37,445 nt of DNA from Oscillospiraceae bacterium (GCA_017380435.1 JAFODZ010000011.1:1-37445), one strand, 5' to 3'. Shown: positions 1-8,386, counted from the stretch's first letter. Made by a program: numbers and translations. The notes: generated from the letters alone by a model not told the origin.

Positions 1-521
1 AATGAATTTGTTGAAGAATCATTTTCATTAAGTTGAAGAGTCCATTCAGCTCCAGGGACAAGATCTACACCATTGTTATAAAAGTTTTGTCCAACTTTAA
101 TTATTTTTCCATCAAAATCCTCTAGAGAAGAAATGAATGTTCCAGTTTGAATATCAGTTGAGTTTTCTGGGAGTTTTCCTGTAGCAGAAATCCCTTGAAT
201 TTGAGTTCCATCTGGCATTGTTGTTGGAATACTTTGCAATGACGGAGGACATAATCCATTTAAGGACGTTCTAAGAGAATTGTGATAACTGAAAAGATTT
301 TTAACTCCTGAATTTTTTGAATTCCCTGAGTTATCGTCGTTGAACATTTTTTCAGCGTTACCATTTAGTAAAATAAAATCTTTTTGAGAAGTAATACTTG
401 TATTTAATTTTACAATTCCATTTAGGAGAATAAAATTTCCGGTGGAAGGTATAGTTTCGTTAATTGTAAAGACCTTACTTGTGATGTTTACTACTTCGGC
501 AGAATTGCCGTCTAGAGTATA
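1..521 (-). CDS. Fragment of an A+T-rich open frame, unknown extracellular-type protein, open at both ends
   Basis: On the minus strand one frame stays open from the 3' end of tRNA-Asp to the window edge, about 173 codons. The reading is low-complexity and rich in N, S, T and G. It includes a short repeated phrase, NFILLNG then DFILLNG about 20 residues later, preceded by a looser YTLDGN, as in beta-strand repeat surface proteins. No ATG, GTG or TTG start with a ribosome site lies near the tRNA; the first in-frame ATG is about 60 codons in. The frame upstream runs into a TAG inside the tRNA. Base composition is much more A+T-rich than the rest of the window. I do not recognise the family. It may be a 5'-truncated fragment brought in by integration at the tRNA, or an assembly chimera. 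Confidence 0.5.
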
Positions 522-598
522 TGGCGACCCGGAACGGACTCGAACCGTCGACCTCCAGCGTGACAGGCTGGCGTGCTAACCGACTGCACCACCGGGCC
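522..598 (-). tRNA. tRNA-Asp (GTC)
   Basis: The reverse complement folds as a 77-nt tRNA with CCA encoded at 524-522. The acceptor stem GGCCCGG pairs with CCGGGTC with one G-U, the discriminator base is G, the T loop is GTTCGAGTC, and the anticodon loop CTGTCAC carries GTC. It is the second tRNA of a two-gene transcript, 5 nt after tRNA-Val. Confidence 0.95.
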
Positions 599-603
599 AA
601 ATT

Positions 604-679
604 TGGTGGGAACAACAGGGCTCGAACCTGTGACCCCATGCTTGTAAGGCATGTGCTCTCCCAGCTGAGCTATGCTCCC
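604..679 (-). tRNA. tRNA-Val (TAC)
   Basis: A 76-nt cloverleaf on the minus strand with 5' GGGAGCA pairing to TGTTCCC, D arm AGCTCAGCTGGGAGAGC, anticodon loop CTTACAA (anticodon TAC), T loop GGTTCGAGCC, and encoded CCA. It is the first gene after the consensus promoter at 723-751. Confidence 0.95.
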
Positions 680-722
680 GTACCTTACCGCTTGCGGCTT
701 GAATACCTCAGCGACGGGATTC

Positions 723-751
723 ATTATACACAGCACTACCAAATTTGTCAA
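723..751 (-). promoter_or_regulatory. Consensus sigma-A promoter of the tRNA-Val/tRNA-Asp transcript
   Basis: On the minus strand TTGACA is followed by a 17-nt spacer and TATAAT, a full match to the vegetative consensus, about 44 nt upstream of tRNA-Val. A-tracts upstream of the -35 could act as an UP element. The 680-824 gap otherwise holds only A/T-rich sequence. Confidence 0.85.
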
Positions 752-824
752 GTGTTTTTTTAAACTTTTTTCTAAACAATTTTTTAGAATATTTTACTCT
801 TCTTTTTGGCGTTATTTTTGCGGT

Positions 825-2288
825 TTATAGGATCAGACAGATCAATCCCGAGGCCCCTTCATTGACCACTCTGGAGAGGGTACTGCGGAAACGGGAACGC
901 ACATCCTCCGGTGTGCGCATCAGCTTGGAAGTCAACCCATCCTGGATCAGGGCATAAACGGATTTTCCGAAAATGTTGCTCTGCCAAAGCTTGTCGGGAT
1001 CTTCACCCATCAGATAATCGATCAGATCCTGGGATTGCTTTTCGTCGCCTACCATAGGATTGATCTGGGTATCAATATCCACCCGCATCATGTGGATAGA
1101 AGGGGCGCTGGCCTTCAGGCGCACGCCGTAGGAGCCGTTTTTGCGGATGACTTCCGGTTTTTCCAGCTTCATTTCCTCAGATCTGGGCATTACGATCCCG
1201 TAGCCTGTGGCATTGACAGAGGAAAGGGCATCGGCAAATTTGTCATACTCCCGCTTCATGGCAGACAGCTCGGTTAAAAGTTGCAGCAGCTGCCCTTGGT
1301 TTTCGATGGTCATTCCGGTACGATTGCTGAGAATTTCGTAAAACAGCTCTTCCGGGAAGCCAAAGGCACAACTGACGGTGCCGGTGGCAAGATCGATCTT
1401 TCGCAGGTTGAAGTCCAAAACATTGGGAAGCTGGGTCAGACTTTGCAGAATCCCCTCCGCTTGGGCCAAGGTGCCGATTTGCTGCGTTTTTTCCACCAGT
1501 GCCTGGTACAACTCTGCTTTTACCGGATGTGTGCTTTCCAGCGCATCCATCCACCGGGGCAGGTGAATATGCAGCTGGTACATAGGAAAGGCGTAGAGCA
1601 GGTTTTTCAGAATATTCTGAATATCCTCGCCGGTCAGTGCCTGGCAGTCCGCAGCCACAGGCGTGATCCCAAATTGCTCTGAGATCTGCCGTTGGATTCC
1701 GGCGACTGCCTCGGAATCCGGATTGGTGCTGTTGATGATAACAAGAAAAGGCTTTCCCGTGGCCTGCATATGGGAGATGGCCCGCCGCTCCGCATCCAGA
1801 TAATCCTGCCGGGGAATGTCGGTGATGCTGCCATCGGTGGTGACAACGATGCCGATGGAGCAGTGTTCCTGCATTACCTTTTGGGTTCCCAGCTCCGCTG
1901 CCTCGGTCATGGGGATCTCATAGTCGTACCAAGGTGTGGTGACCATTCGCGGCTCGCCGTCCTCCTCAGCGCCCACAGCGCCTTCTACCATATATCCCAC
2001 CGAGTCGATCATCCGAATGCGCATTTTGGCAGTCCCCTCGGGGAAGATCTCCACCGCCTCCTCGGGAATGAATTTTGGCTCACTGGTCATAATGGTCTTA
2101 CCGGAGCCGCTTTGGGGCAGCTCATCCCGGGCCCGTTCCTTACGGTAGGGATCCTGGATGTTTGGGATTACCAGCTCCTCCATGATTCGTTTGATAAAGG
2201 TGGATTTTCCTGTACGCACAGGGCCTACGACGCCAATATAGATATTGCCCTCGGTCCTGGCGGCAATATCGCGATAGATGTTTTCCAT
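825..2288 (-). CDS. spoIVA: Stage IV sporulation protein A (spore coat morphogenetic ATPase)
   Basis: 487 aa. SpoIVA is made in the mother cell, hydrolyses ATP and polymerises on the forespore surface as the base of the spore coat. The N-terminal Walker A loop GPVRTGKST is at residues 22-30, followed by the family-typical stretch with DELPQSGSGKTIMTSEPKF, and the protein ends in the hydrophobic GLICLIL tail characteristic of the family. Length is close to the usual 490 or so. I chose the ATG at 2288 because AAGGAGG lies 6 nt upstream; a longer reading to 2318 has no ribosome site and adds residues not seen in the family. It lies 74 nt downstream of the unknown gene at 2363-3058 on the same strand. 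No clear terminator follows. Confidence 0.96.
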   Translation of the reverse strand: MENIYRDIAARTEGNIYIGVVGPVRTGKSTFIKRIMEELVIPNIQDPYRKERARDELPQSGSGKTIMTSEPKFIPEEAVEIFPEGTAKMRIRMIDSVGYMVEGAVGAEEDGEPRMVTTPWYDYEIPMTEAAELGTQKVMQEHCSIGIVVTTDGSITDIPRQDYLDAERRAISHMQATGKPFLVIINSTNPDSEAVAGIQRQISEQFGITPVAADCQALTGEDIQNILKNLLYAFPMYQLHIHLPRWMDALESTHPVKAELYQALVEKTQQIGTLAQAEGILQSLTQLPNVLDFNLRKIDLATGTVSCAFGFPEELFYEILSNRTGMTIENQGQLLQLLTELSAMKREYDKFADALSSVNATGYGIVMPRSEEMKLEKPEVIRKNGSYGVRLKASAPSIHMMRVDIDTQINPMVGDEKQSQDLIDYLMGEDPDKLWQSNIFGKSVYALIQDGLTSKLMRTPEDVRSRFRSTLSRVVNEGASGLICLIL

Positions 2289-2318
2289 AGCCAGCCTCCT
2301 TGTATAGCGGTCTGTCAA

Positions 2319-2346
2319 AACCTATGCAGGGCGGTGGACAAATAGA
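2319..2346 (-). promoter_or_regulatory. Weak candidate sigma-E-type promoter for spoIVA
   Basis: On the minus strand TCTATTT, a 13-nt spacer and CATAGGTT loosely resemble the mother-cell sigma-E pattern (about ATATT then CATACAAT). spoIVA is a sigma-E regulon gene in Bacillus, so a promoter here is expected, but the match is partial. Confidence 0.25.
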
Positions 2347-2362
2347 ACTGACCATTGAAAAC

Positions 2363-3058
2363 TCAGCCAAACTCCTGGTATAAACCTATTGCTCCCGTAA
2401 CTCCCAGACTTTCTGCACAATCCAGAAGCTGCCGCAGGTCTTCGTCGGAACGCCAGACGCAGAAATCGGCCCGTTCGTCGGTGAATCGGGTGCTATAATG
2501 ACAAAACGCACCTTCATCGTAAAAGGAAGGACCTGGGGGTATTTCCTGCAGCGGCTGCAACTGGCAACCTTCCTTGTTTAGTACCAGCAGCTGACCGGCT
2601 TTGCTCAGCTCCAGCCAGATATCCCGGCCTTGCCATCGCTGCACATGTGCCCGGAGATTTTTGTGTGGGGGCACAGGGGATAGAAGAATCCCGCCTTTTT
2701 GGTCCCGGCAGTAGGCTTCTGTCAAAACCACGGGGCAGGGAAGGGTGTGGAGAATGTGGTCAGCGATCTGTCCCAGAGCCGGCTCAAAGGGGCGCTGAAA
2801 ATCCAGTACGATGGCCCGGGGAGAAAGATGTTCTACAGCTTGTAAAAGCTGCTGCACCACCAGCTCACTGCTGTGGCAGGCCGGAGGAATCCGATCGTTG
2901 ACCATCAGAATTCCCCCTGCGGGAAAATGATCGGGGATGTTGCTCAAACCCCTTCCGTAAGAGGAAAAATGGCATGCCATCCACCCCGGATTTTCGGGAA
3001 CAGACGGGCAGCGGGCATATTCAGAAGCTGTCATGGCAAGATAAATGGGCAAGGCCAT
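2363..3058 (-). CDS. Unknown protein encoded upstream of spoIVA
   Basis: 231 aa from ATG at 3058; AAAGGGG lies about 10 nt upstream, and a TTG two codons earlier is an alternative. I do not recognise a family. The sequence alternates strand-like hydrophobic stretches (GGILMVND near residue 50, RAIVLDFQRP near 85, CPVVLTEAY near 110) with helices and ends with TGAIGLYQEFG. That periodicity would fit an incomplete alpha/beta barrel, such as a glycosyl-hydrolase-like scaffold, but no catalytic motif is clear. There is no signal peptide and no strong membrane helix. Its position directly before spoIVA hints at a sporulation role, which is inference only. Confidence 0.75.
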   Translation of the reverse strand: MALPIYLAMTASEYARCPSVPENPGWMACHFSSYGRGLSNIPDHFPAGGILMVNDRIPPACHSSELVVQQLLQAVEHLSPRAIVLDFQRPFEPALGQIADHILHTLPCPVVLTEAYCRDQKGGILLSPVPPHKNLRAHVQRWQGRDIWLELSKAGQLLVLNKEGCQLQPLQEIPPGPSFYDEGAFCHYSTRFTDERADFCVWRSDEDLRQLLDCAESLGVTGAIGLYQEFG

Positions 3059-3086
3059 AGACAAAATACCCCTTTCGTGATATACT
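3058..3086 (+). promoter_or_regulatory. Sigma-A-type promoter of the yqeG-pepP genes
   Basis: TAGACA, 17-nt spacer and TATACT lie about 32 nt before the yqeG start. The -35 touches the start codon of the divergent gene at 2363-3058, so the two genes share a very compact control region. Confidence 0.65.
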
Positions 3087-3117
3087 GTATTAAATTCTAT
3101 GAAAGAGGAACCGGATT

Positions 3118-3630
3118 ATGCCATTTCCACTTGTGCCAACCTGGCGGGCGGAGGATGTGAACGGGATCCCGGCGGATTTTCTGCGGGAGCAGGGGATTCA
3201 GCTGGTGATGTTGGATTTTGACAACACCCTTGTACCTTACACAACCGATGTCCCCACCGCTGAAGTCAAAAGCTGGCTTGGGGGGCTGAAGCAGGCAGGC
3301 TTTATAGTGTGCATCGTTTCCAACAGCCATAACAGCCGGGTGCCGGAATTTTGCAAAAAATACGCCTTAGATTGTATTACCCACGCCCGCAAACCCTTTA
3401 CCAAGGGCATCCGGCAGTGCCTTGCCCGGTACGATATTGCGCCACGGCAGGCAATTTTGGTGGGGGATCAGATTTACACCGATACATTGGGCGGCAATTG
3501 CGCCGGCGTTCGCACGGTTTTGGTGCGATCCATTCATAATCACACCGTTTGGCTGAAATTGCGCCATATTGCAGAAAAACCATTTATTTATGCAGCAAGA
3601 AAAAGGAGGATTTCCTATGAAGAATCTTGA
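3118..3630 (+). CDS. yqeG: YqeG-family HAD phosphatase (subclass IIIA)
   Basis: 170 aa, the normal size for YqeG. The nucleophile motif is DFDNTL with D33 and D35, motif II is the VSNSHN segment near residue 69, and motif III/IV is VGDQIYTDTLGGN in the C-terminal half. The HAD-IIIA fold hydrolyses a phosphate monoester; the physiological substrate of YqeG is not settled. The start follows GAGGAA at good spacing. The last 14 nt overlap the start of the peptidase gene, so the two are probably translationally coupled. Confidence 0.92.
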   Translation: MPFPLVPTWRAEDVNGIPADFLREQGIQLVMLDFDNTLVPYTTDVPTAEVKSWLGGLKQAGFIVCIVSNSHNSRVPEFCKKYALDCITHARKPFTKGIRQCLARYDIAPRQAILVGDQIYTDTLGGNCAGVRTVLVRSIHNHTVWLKLRHIAEKPFIYAARKRRISYEES

Positions 3631-4687
3631 AAAATACTTATCAATTCTGGATGAGCAGGTGGATGGCCTGCTGCTGACAAGCCGGTTTTCCCGGATGTAT
3701 GGCGCGGAATACGACATCGCAGAGGGTATGGCCATCGTTACCAAGGCCGGCTGCCGGTATTTTACCGATAGCCGTTACATCGAAGCAGCGGAGAATCACA
3801 TCGCCGATTTTGCGGTACTGTGTGTGAATCGGGAGAATCCCTACAGTAAGCTGATTAACGATGCCATTGCGCAGTTTGGTGTGAAGCGCTTAGGCTATGA
3901 AGAGGAGTATATGACCGTTTCGGAGTTCCGCTCTCTGGAATCCAAGCTCAATGCGGAGCTGGTACCCTATAATGAGAAGATCCACAGCTTCCGTTCTGTG
4001 AAAGAGCCTTGGGAGCTGGATCGGATGCGCAAGGCACAGCAGATCACCGACTTGGCCTTTGAGCAGGTACTGCCCCGGATTCGGGTAGGAATGTCGGAAA
4101 AAGAACTGCAGGCGGAGCTGATTTATTGCTTGCTGAAAAACGGCGCCGACGGTATGGCCTTTGATCCCATTGTGGTCGCCGGTCCCAATACCTCAATGCC
4201 CCACGGCGTACCCGGTGACCGGCTGATTGCCCGCGGCGATTTCATCACCATGGACTTTGGCGCAATGTACCAGGGCTACTGTGCCGATATGACCCGTACC
4301 GTCGCTGTCGGTTACGCAACCGAAGAAATGCAAAAGGTCTATGAAACAGTTCTGGCAGCGCAAAAAGCCGGCATTGCATTCTCCAAAGCCGGTGTTACCG
4401 GTGGACAAATTGATGAAACTGCCCGTAAAGTCATCGCCGATGCCGGTTATGGTCCGTATTTTGGTCATAGCTACGGCCATTGCATCGGTATGGAGTGCCA
4501 CGAATCTCCCAACTGCAATCCCGGCGGCCAGGGCGTGATGCAGGTCAATATGGTATCTTCTGCTGAACCCGGCATCTATTTGCCCGGTAAATTTGGCGTT
4601 CGTATAGAGGATTTGGTGATTTTTACGGCTGATGGTTGCGAAAATATCACCAAAAGTCCCAAAGATTTACGGATTCTTGAAATTTAA
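3617..4687 (+). CDS. Xaa-Pro aminopeptidase family (M24) metallopeptidase
   Basis: 356 aa, cytoplasmic, removing N-terminal residues that precede proline. An N-terminal creatinase-like domain (about 1-125) is followed by the pita-bread catalytic domain. Metal ligands visible are D213 (TMDFGA), D224 (GYCADMTR), H288 (SYGHCIGMECHE), E317 (SAEPGIY) and E331 (RIEDL). The usual GHGIG is here GHCIG, a small departure. The ATG at 3617 is preceded by AAAGGAGG and lies inside the end of yqeG. efp follows 113 nt downstream behind its own promoter. An assignment to PepP versus PepQ is not safe from sequence alone. Confidence 0.92.
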   Translation: MKNLEKYLSILDEQVDGLLLTSRFSRMYGAEYDIAEGMAIVTKAGCRYFTDSRYIEAAENHIADFAVLCVNRENPYSKLINDAIAQFGVKRLGYEEEYMTVSEFRSLESKLNAELVPYNEKIHSFRSVKEPWELDRMRKAQQITDLAFEQVLPRIRVGMSEKELQAELIYCLLKNGADGMAFDPIVVAGPNTSMPHGVPGDRLIARGDFITMDFGAMYQGYCADMTRTVAVGYATEEMQKVYETVLAAQKAGIAFSKAGVTGGQIDETARKVIADAGYGPYFGHSYGHCIGMECHESPNCNPGGQGVMQVNMVSSAEPGIYLPGKFGVRIEDLVIFTADGCENITKSPKDLRILEI

Positions 4688-4709
4688 CCAAAAAACTTCC
4701 GATTTCCTC

Positions 4710-4738
4710 TTGCAATCGAGGGGGATTTCGGGTAAAAT
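4710..4738 (+). promoter_or_regulatory. Sigma-A-type promoter of efp
   Basis: TTGCAA, 17-nt spacer, TAAAAT, 62 nt before the efp start. The leader then contains a short hairpin, TGCCC-TTTC-GGGCA at 4766-4779, just ahead of the ribosome site. Confidence 0.7.
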
Positions 4739-4800
4739 GTATGCGAATACCTATGTAATATAATCTGCCCTTTCGGGCAAATTCACAGGAGGATAAAGAA

Positions 4801-5361
4801 ATGATTTCTGTTAGTGATTTCAGAAACGGTATTACCTTTGAGATGGACGGCAAGGTAATGCAGATCGTAGAGTTCCAGCATGTTAAGCCCGGTAAGGGTG
4901 CGGCTTTCGTCCGTGTTAAGATGCGTAACGTCATCACCGGCGGCGTGACCGAAACCACCTTCAACCCCAGCGATAAGTACCCCACCGCTTACATTGAGCG
5001 CAAGAAGATGGAGTACTCCTACAACGACGGCGATCTGTACTACTTTATGGACGGCGAGACCTACGAGCTGGTTCCCATTGAGAAGAGCCTGCTGGACGAC
5101 AGCTTCCGTTTCGTGAAGGAAAACGATACCTGCACCGTTATGAGCTATAAGGGCAATGTGTTCGGCGTTGAGCCTCCCCGCTTTGTGGATCTGGAAGTTA
5201 CCTCCACCGAGCCTGGTTTTGCCGGCAACACCGCTACCAACACCCTGAAGCCCGCTACTCTGGAGACCGGCGCTGAGGTTAAGGTGCCTCTGTTCATCAA
5301 TGAGGGCGAGAGAATTTCTATCGACACCACCACCGGCGAATACCTGGGCCGTGCAAAATAA
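4801..5361 (+). CDS. efp: Translation elongation factor P
   Basis: 186 aa, full length. EF-P binds the ribosome between P and E sites and relieves stalling at proline runs. The KOW-like N-terminal domain carries the exposed loop KPGKGAAF with K32 at its tip, the position modified in Bacillus subtilis. Two OB-fold domains follow, ending with the conserved GERISIDTTTGEYLGRA signature. AGGAGG lies 9 nt before the ATG. The next gene follows after 10 nt and is presumably co-transcribed. Confidence 0.97.
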   Translation: MISVSDFRNGITFEMDGKVMQIVEFQHVKPGKGAAFVRVKMRNVITGGVTETTFNPSDKYPTAYIERKKMEYSYNDGDLYYFMDGETYELVPIEKSLLDDSFRFVKENDTCTVMSYKGNVFGVEPPRFVDLEVTSTEPGFAGNTATNTLKPATLETGAEVKVPLFINEGERISIDTTTGEYLGRAK

Positions 5362-5371
5362 GGAGACTGCT

Positions 5372-5830
5372 ATGACGATTTCCGAAAAGGCTGCATATCT
5401 GAAGGGTCTGATGGATGGCCTGAAGCTGGATACCGAGAAGGCTGAAGGTCAGATGATCTCTGCCATCGTGGATCTGCTGGGTGATGTGACCCGTCGTCTG
5501 AGCGATGTGGAAGAGACTACCATTGCCATCTCCGATGAGCTGGACGAGATCGAAGAGGATCTGGACGCCATCGAGGACTACATTCTCGACGAAGAAGACG
5601 AATGGGATGACGACGAGGACGACTGGGACGACGAAGATGACTGGGACGAGGATGAAGACTTTGAAGAAGGCTTCGACTTCGGCGACGAAGAAACCACCAT
5701 CTACGAAGTCAAATGCACCTGCGGCGAAATCATCGATTTCGACGAGGAAACCCTGGAGGAAGGCAGCATGATCTGTCCCAACTGCGGTGAAACCTTGGAA
5801 TTCTCTTTTGAGGATGAAGACGAGGAATAA
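5372..5830 (+). CDS. CD1247-like acidic protein with C-terminal zinc ribbon
   Basis: 152 aa. The N-terminal 60 residues (SEKAAYLKGLMDGLKLDTEK, then a helical region with VEETTIAISDELDEIEEDL) match the N-terminal domain I know from clostridial proteins named after CD1247. A very acidic linker of mostly D, E and W follows at about 70-100. The C-terminal ribbon has CTCG and CPNCG pairs that could hold one zinc. Function unknown. GGAG lies 6-7 nt upstream of the ATG at 5372. It is the last gene before a strong terminator and is probably co-expressed with efp. Confidence 0.85.
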   Translation: MTISEKAAYLKGLMDGLKLDTEKAEGQMISAIVDLLGDVTRRLSDVEETTIAISDELDEIEEDLDAIEDYILDEEDEWDDDEDDWDDEDDWDEDEDFEEGFDFGDEETTIYEVKCTCGEIIDFDEETLEEGSMICPNCGETLEFSFEDEDEE

Positions 5831-5843
5831 TCAGCAAAAAACG

Positions 5844-5876
5844 AGGAGGTATCTCAATTTGAGATACCTCCTTTTT
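5844..5876 (+). terminator. Strong, probably bidirectional terminator
   Basis: A perfect 12-bp stem, AGGAGGTATCTC against GAGATACCTCCT, with a 5-nt loop and a T run. It lies between two convergent genes; an A-rich stretch to the left would also serve the minus-strand hydrolase. Confidence 0.9.
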
Positions 5877-6786
5877 ATGGGCAGGTTTGCAAGAAAAATC
5901 GGTTAAGAGTTTCCCAAAGCCGGCTGTTGATGGAATCCGTTGATGTATCGTATAAGACGGAGCTGTGGCCGCCGTCAGTCAGCCAAACCTGAATGTGGTC
6001 GCCGGATATATCCTCCATATGGGCATATATGGAAAAACGGTCAAATGGAATGGTTTCGTCCTGACGGGATTGGATGATCAGAACGGGCACATCGCTTTGG
6101 GCAATGGCGTCCGAAGCGGTTTGGAATACGGTTTCAAAATCAAAAAGCATTGCCTGATACAAATATAGCATGGGGTAATTTCCGTAAGCCAGCCAGCCGA
6201 CGGTATTGACAGAACCGCTCATCACCGCATCCATGGGACTGTTTGGACTGTTGATGGACACCACGCCGTCGATATCTGTGCGATCCGGCAGAACGCAACA
6301 GGCGGCATATCCGCCCCGGGAGTGACCAACCAGAAAAATATCTTCATAGGCATATGCCCGGTCAATATAATCCAGCGCTGCGTGCAGGTCATAAACAGCC
6401 TGGGAAAAACCAATGCCGCTGTCGCCTTCACTATCCCCTGCGCCGGTCATATCAAAAATGAAAACATCCCGGTTTCCAACTTGTACGATTTGCCGGATGA
6501 TAGGGGCGAAGTTTCCTGCGTGGGAGTGGATGCCCTGTACAATTACCACGAGGGAATCTCCCGGCCCGTCAAAGAGTGTACCGGCAAGGCGGTACTCCCC
6601 GGAGGGAAAGGAAACGGGGTGCATGATTTCCGTCAGCGATGGATCACGGATAGTTGCATCGGCAGGATCATACCGACGGAAGATAGAATCGTAAATCACC
6701 TTTGTGATGCCGAAGGATAGTATTAAATGGCAGAAAAGCACCACCGCGGCAATGGCTGCGGCTTTTTTTATTCTTTTGGAACCCAT
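5875..6786 (-). CDS. Membrane-anchored alpha/beta hydrolase
   Basis: 303 aa. A single hydrophobic helix at about 9-30 follows basic residues and should anchor the protein with the catalytic domain outside the membrane. The nucleophile elbow is GHSRGG with S156. The acid is probably D243 (QSRQDETIP) and the base H274 (DGGHSS). Together these form the usual serine-hydrolase triad. The GAGDSEGDS stretch near 115 matches the loop seen in peptidase S9/S15-like lipases and esterases. The substrate cannot be told. AAGGAGG lies 7 nt before the ATG. The gene is divergent from rarA and convergent with the CD1247-like gene. Confidence 0.88.
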   Translation of the reverse strand: MGSKRIKKAAAIAAVVLFCHLILSFGITKVIYDSIFRRYDPADATIRDPSLTEIMHPVSFPSGEYRLAGTLFDGPGDSLVVIVQGIHSHAGNFAPIIRQIVQVGNRDVFIFDMTGAGDSEGDSGIGFSQAVYDLHAALDYIDRAYAYEDIFLVGHSRGGYAACCVLPDRTDIDGVVSINSPNSPMDAVMSGSVNTVGWLAYGNYPMLYLYQAMLFDFETVFQTASDAIAQSDVPVLIIQSRQDETIPFDRFSIYAHMEDISGDHIQVWLTDGGHSSVLYDTSTDSINSRLWETLNRFFLQTCP

Positions 6787-6819
6787 TCCGGCACCTCCTT
6801 GTATAGGTTTGATAAGATA

Positions 6820-6847
6820 ATCATACTACAAAATAAAAAAATGACAA
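6820..6847 (-). promoter_or_regulatory. Promoter of the alpha/beta hydrolase gene
   Basis: On the minus strand TTGTCA, 16-nt T-rich spacer and TATGAT lie 34 nt upstream of the start codon. Confidence 0.6.
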
Positions 6848-6855
6848 CAAAAATA

Positions 6856-6884
6856 GTGTAATTTTAAAACAGATGTGCTATAAT
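6856..6884 (+). promoter_or_regulatory. Promoter of rarA
   Basis: A perfect TATAAT follows a weak -35 (GTGTAA) by 17 nt, 28 nt before the GTG start. It lies back to back with the hydrolase promoter. Confidence 0.55.
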
Positions 6885-6911
6885 GGGAAAAACGAGGAAG
6901 GAGGGATCTTT

Positions 6912-8177
6912 GTGTATCAGCCTTTGGCAGACCTGCTGCGTCCGGAAACTCTGGAGGAAGTGTATGGCCAGGAACATATTTTGGGCAAGGGAGGCATTCT
7001 TCGCCGCATTGTGGATTCGGGAAAGATCCCCAATATGATCTTCTATGGTCCCAGTGGTACGGGCAAGACCACAGTGGCCCAGATCATTGCTAAACAGACC
7101 AACCGCACATTGTACCAGCTCAATGCCACCACAGCTTCCACGGCGGACATCAAGAACATTGTTGCCCAGCTGGATACCTTGATGGCACCCAACGGCGTGC
7201 TTTTGTACTTAGACGAGATCCAATCCTTCAATAAAAAGCAGCAGCAATCCCTTTTGGAGCACATTGAAAATGGCAAGATCACTTTGATCGCTTCTACTAC
7301 GGAAAACCCTTATTTCTATGTGTTCAATGCTATTTTGAGCCGCTCTACGGTGTTTGAATTTAAGCAGATCTCCAGCGACGCCGCACTGAAAGCTATCTAC
7401 CGTGCGGTGGAATTTTTGGAGAACCGCACCGCCTTGACGGCTCAGCCGGAGGATGGAGCGCTGGAATATATCGCCGGTGCCTGCGGCGGCGATATCCGCA
7501 AGGCGATGAATGCGGTGGAGGTTTTGTTTTCTGCCGGTCAGCCGGTGGATGGAAAATTGCCACTGACTCTGGAAGATGCCAAAACAGTGACCCAAAAGAG
7601 CGCACTTCGGGCAGATCGGGACGGGGATAATTTCTATGACCTGCTGTCCGCTCTGCAAAAGTCTATCCGTGGCTCTGACCCCGATGCTGCCTGCCATTAT
7701 CTGGCAAGACTTCTGGAGGCGGGGCAGCTGCAAGGCGCTTGCCGCCGCCTTATGGTGATCGCGGCGGAGGATGTGGGTCTTGCTTATCCAATGATCCTTC
7801 CCATCGTCAAATCCTGCGTGGATATGGCGCTGATGCTGGGTATGCCGGAGGCTCGGATTCCTCTGGTGGATGCGGCGGTGCTGATGGCTACATCTCCAAA
7901 ATCCAACTCTGCCTATATGGCCCTGGCGGCTGCCACCGAGGATATTCAAAAAGGCTTGGGTGGAGATTTCCCTCGCCATTTACAGAATATGCACGCCGAT
8001 ACTTATACCATGGAACGGGAGCAGGGCTACCAGTACCCCCATAATTACCCCAACCATTGGGTGCGGCAGCAGTATCTTCCCGACGAACTGAAAGACGCCA
8101 AATATTATGCGTACGGCCCCAATAAGGTGGAGCAAGCAGCCAAGCAGTATTGGGATGCGGTGAAGGGGGAAAAATGA
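6912..8177 (+). CDS. rarA: Replication-associated recombination protein A (AAA+ ATPase)
   Basis: 421 aa from a GTG start; AAGGAGG lies 9 nt upstream, while earlier ATG codons lack a ribosome site. RarA/MgsA acts at stalled replication forks as a tetrameric clamp-loader-like AAA+ ATPase. Walker A is GPSGTGKT at 46-53, Walker B LLYLDEIQSF with D101-E102, sensor 1 is in STTENPYF, and the arginine-finger region is SRSTVFEF. The C-terminal half carries the family signature AAEDVGLAYP and the ending with YPHNYPNHWV-QQYLPDEL. Length is typical. The stop codon overlaps the DUF951 gene. Confidence 0.96.
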   Translation: MYQPLADLLRPETLEEVYGQEHILGKGGILRRIVDSGKIPNMIFYGPSGTGKTTVAQIIAKQTNRTLYQLNATTASTADIKNIVAQLDTLMAPNGVLLYLDEIQSFNKKQQQSLLEHIENGKITLIASTTENPYFYVFNAILSRSTVFEFKQISSDAALKAIYRAVEFLENRTALTAQPEDGALEYIAGACGGDIRKAMNAVEVLFSAGQPVDGKLPLTLEDAKTVTQKSALRADRDGDNFYDLLSALQKSIRGSDPDAACHYLARLLEAGQLQGACRRLMVIAAEDVGLAYPMILPIVKSCVDMALMLGMPEARIPLVDAAVLMATSPKSNSAYMALAAATEDIQKGLGGDFPRHLQNMHADTYTMEREQGYQYPHNYPNHWVRQQYLPDELKDAKYYAYGPNKVEQAAKQYWDAVKGEK

Positions 8178-8386
8178 TGGATGTCAGAGTAGGGGATACC
8201 CTGGTTATGAAAAAAGAGCATCCCTGCGGGCAAAAGCAGTGGAAAGTGCTGCGCACCGGCGCGGACTTTCGGCTCAAGTGCCTGGGATGCGGCCACGAAA
8301 TTATGGTGGCCCGGTTCAAAGCAGAAAAGAATATTCGCCAAATACTCCGGGAAAATAATCTCTCGACAGATACATCCGGCAGCTGA
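8177..8386 (+). CDS. DUF951 family protein
   Basis: 69 aa. The sequence MDVRVGDTLVMKKEHPCG, then WKVLRTGADFRLKCLGCGH, is the diagnostic DUF951 pattern of small Firmicutes proteins; the cysteines suggest a metal or nucleic-acid-binding ribbon. Function unknown. Two ATG codons sit at the end of rarA (8174 and 8177). I prefer 8177 because it is 7 nt from GGGG and gives the usual MD start. Coupled to rarA by overlap. The stop codon lies inside the left arm of the following terminator. Confidence 0.9.
   Translation: MDVRVGDTLVMKKEHPCGQKQWKVLRTGADFRLKCLGCGHEIMVARFKAEKNIRQILRENNLSTDTSGS

Noticed and set aside
521..763. Open frames on both strands over the tRNA pair, with reading such as IAQLGEHMPYKHGVTGSSPVVP
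   Set aside because: These are translations of tRNA genes; the cloverleaf structures and the consensus promoter explain the sequence.
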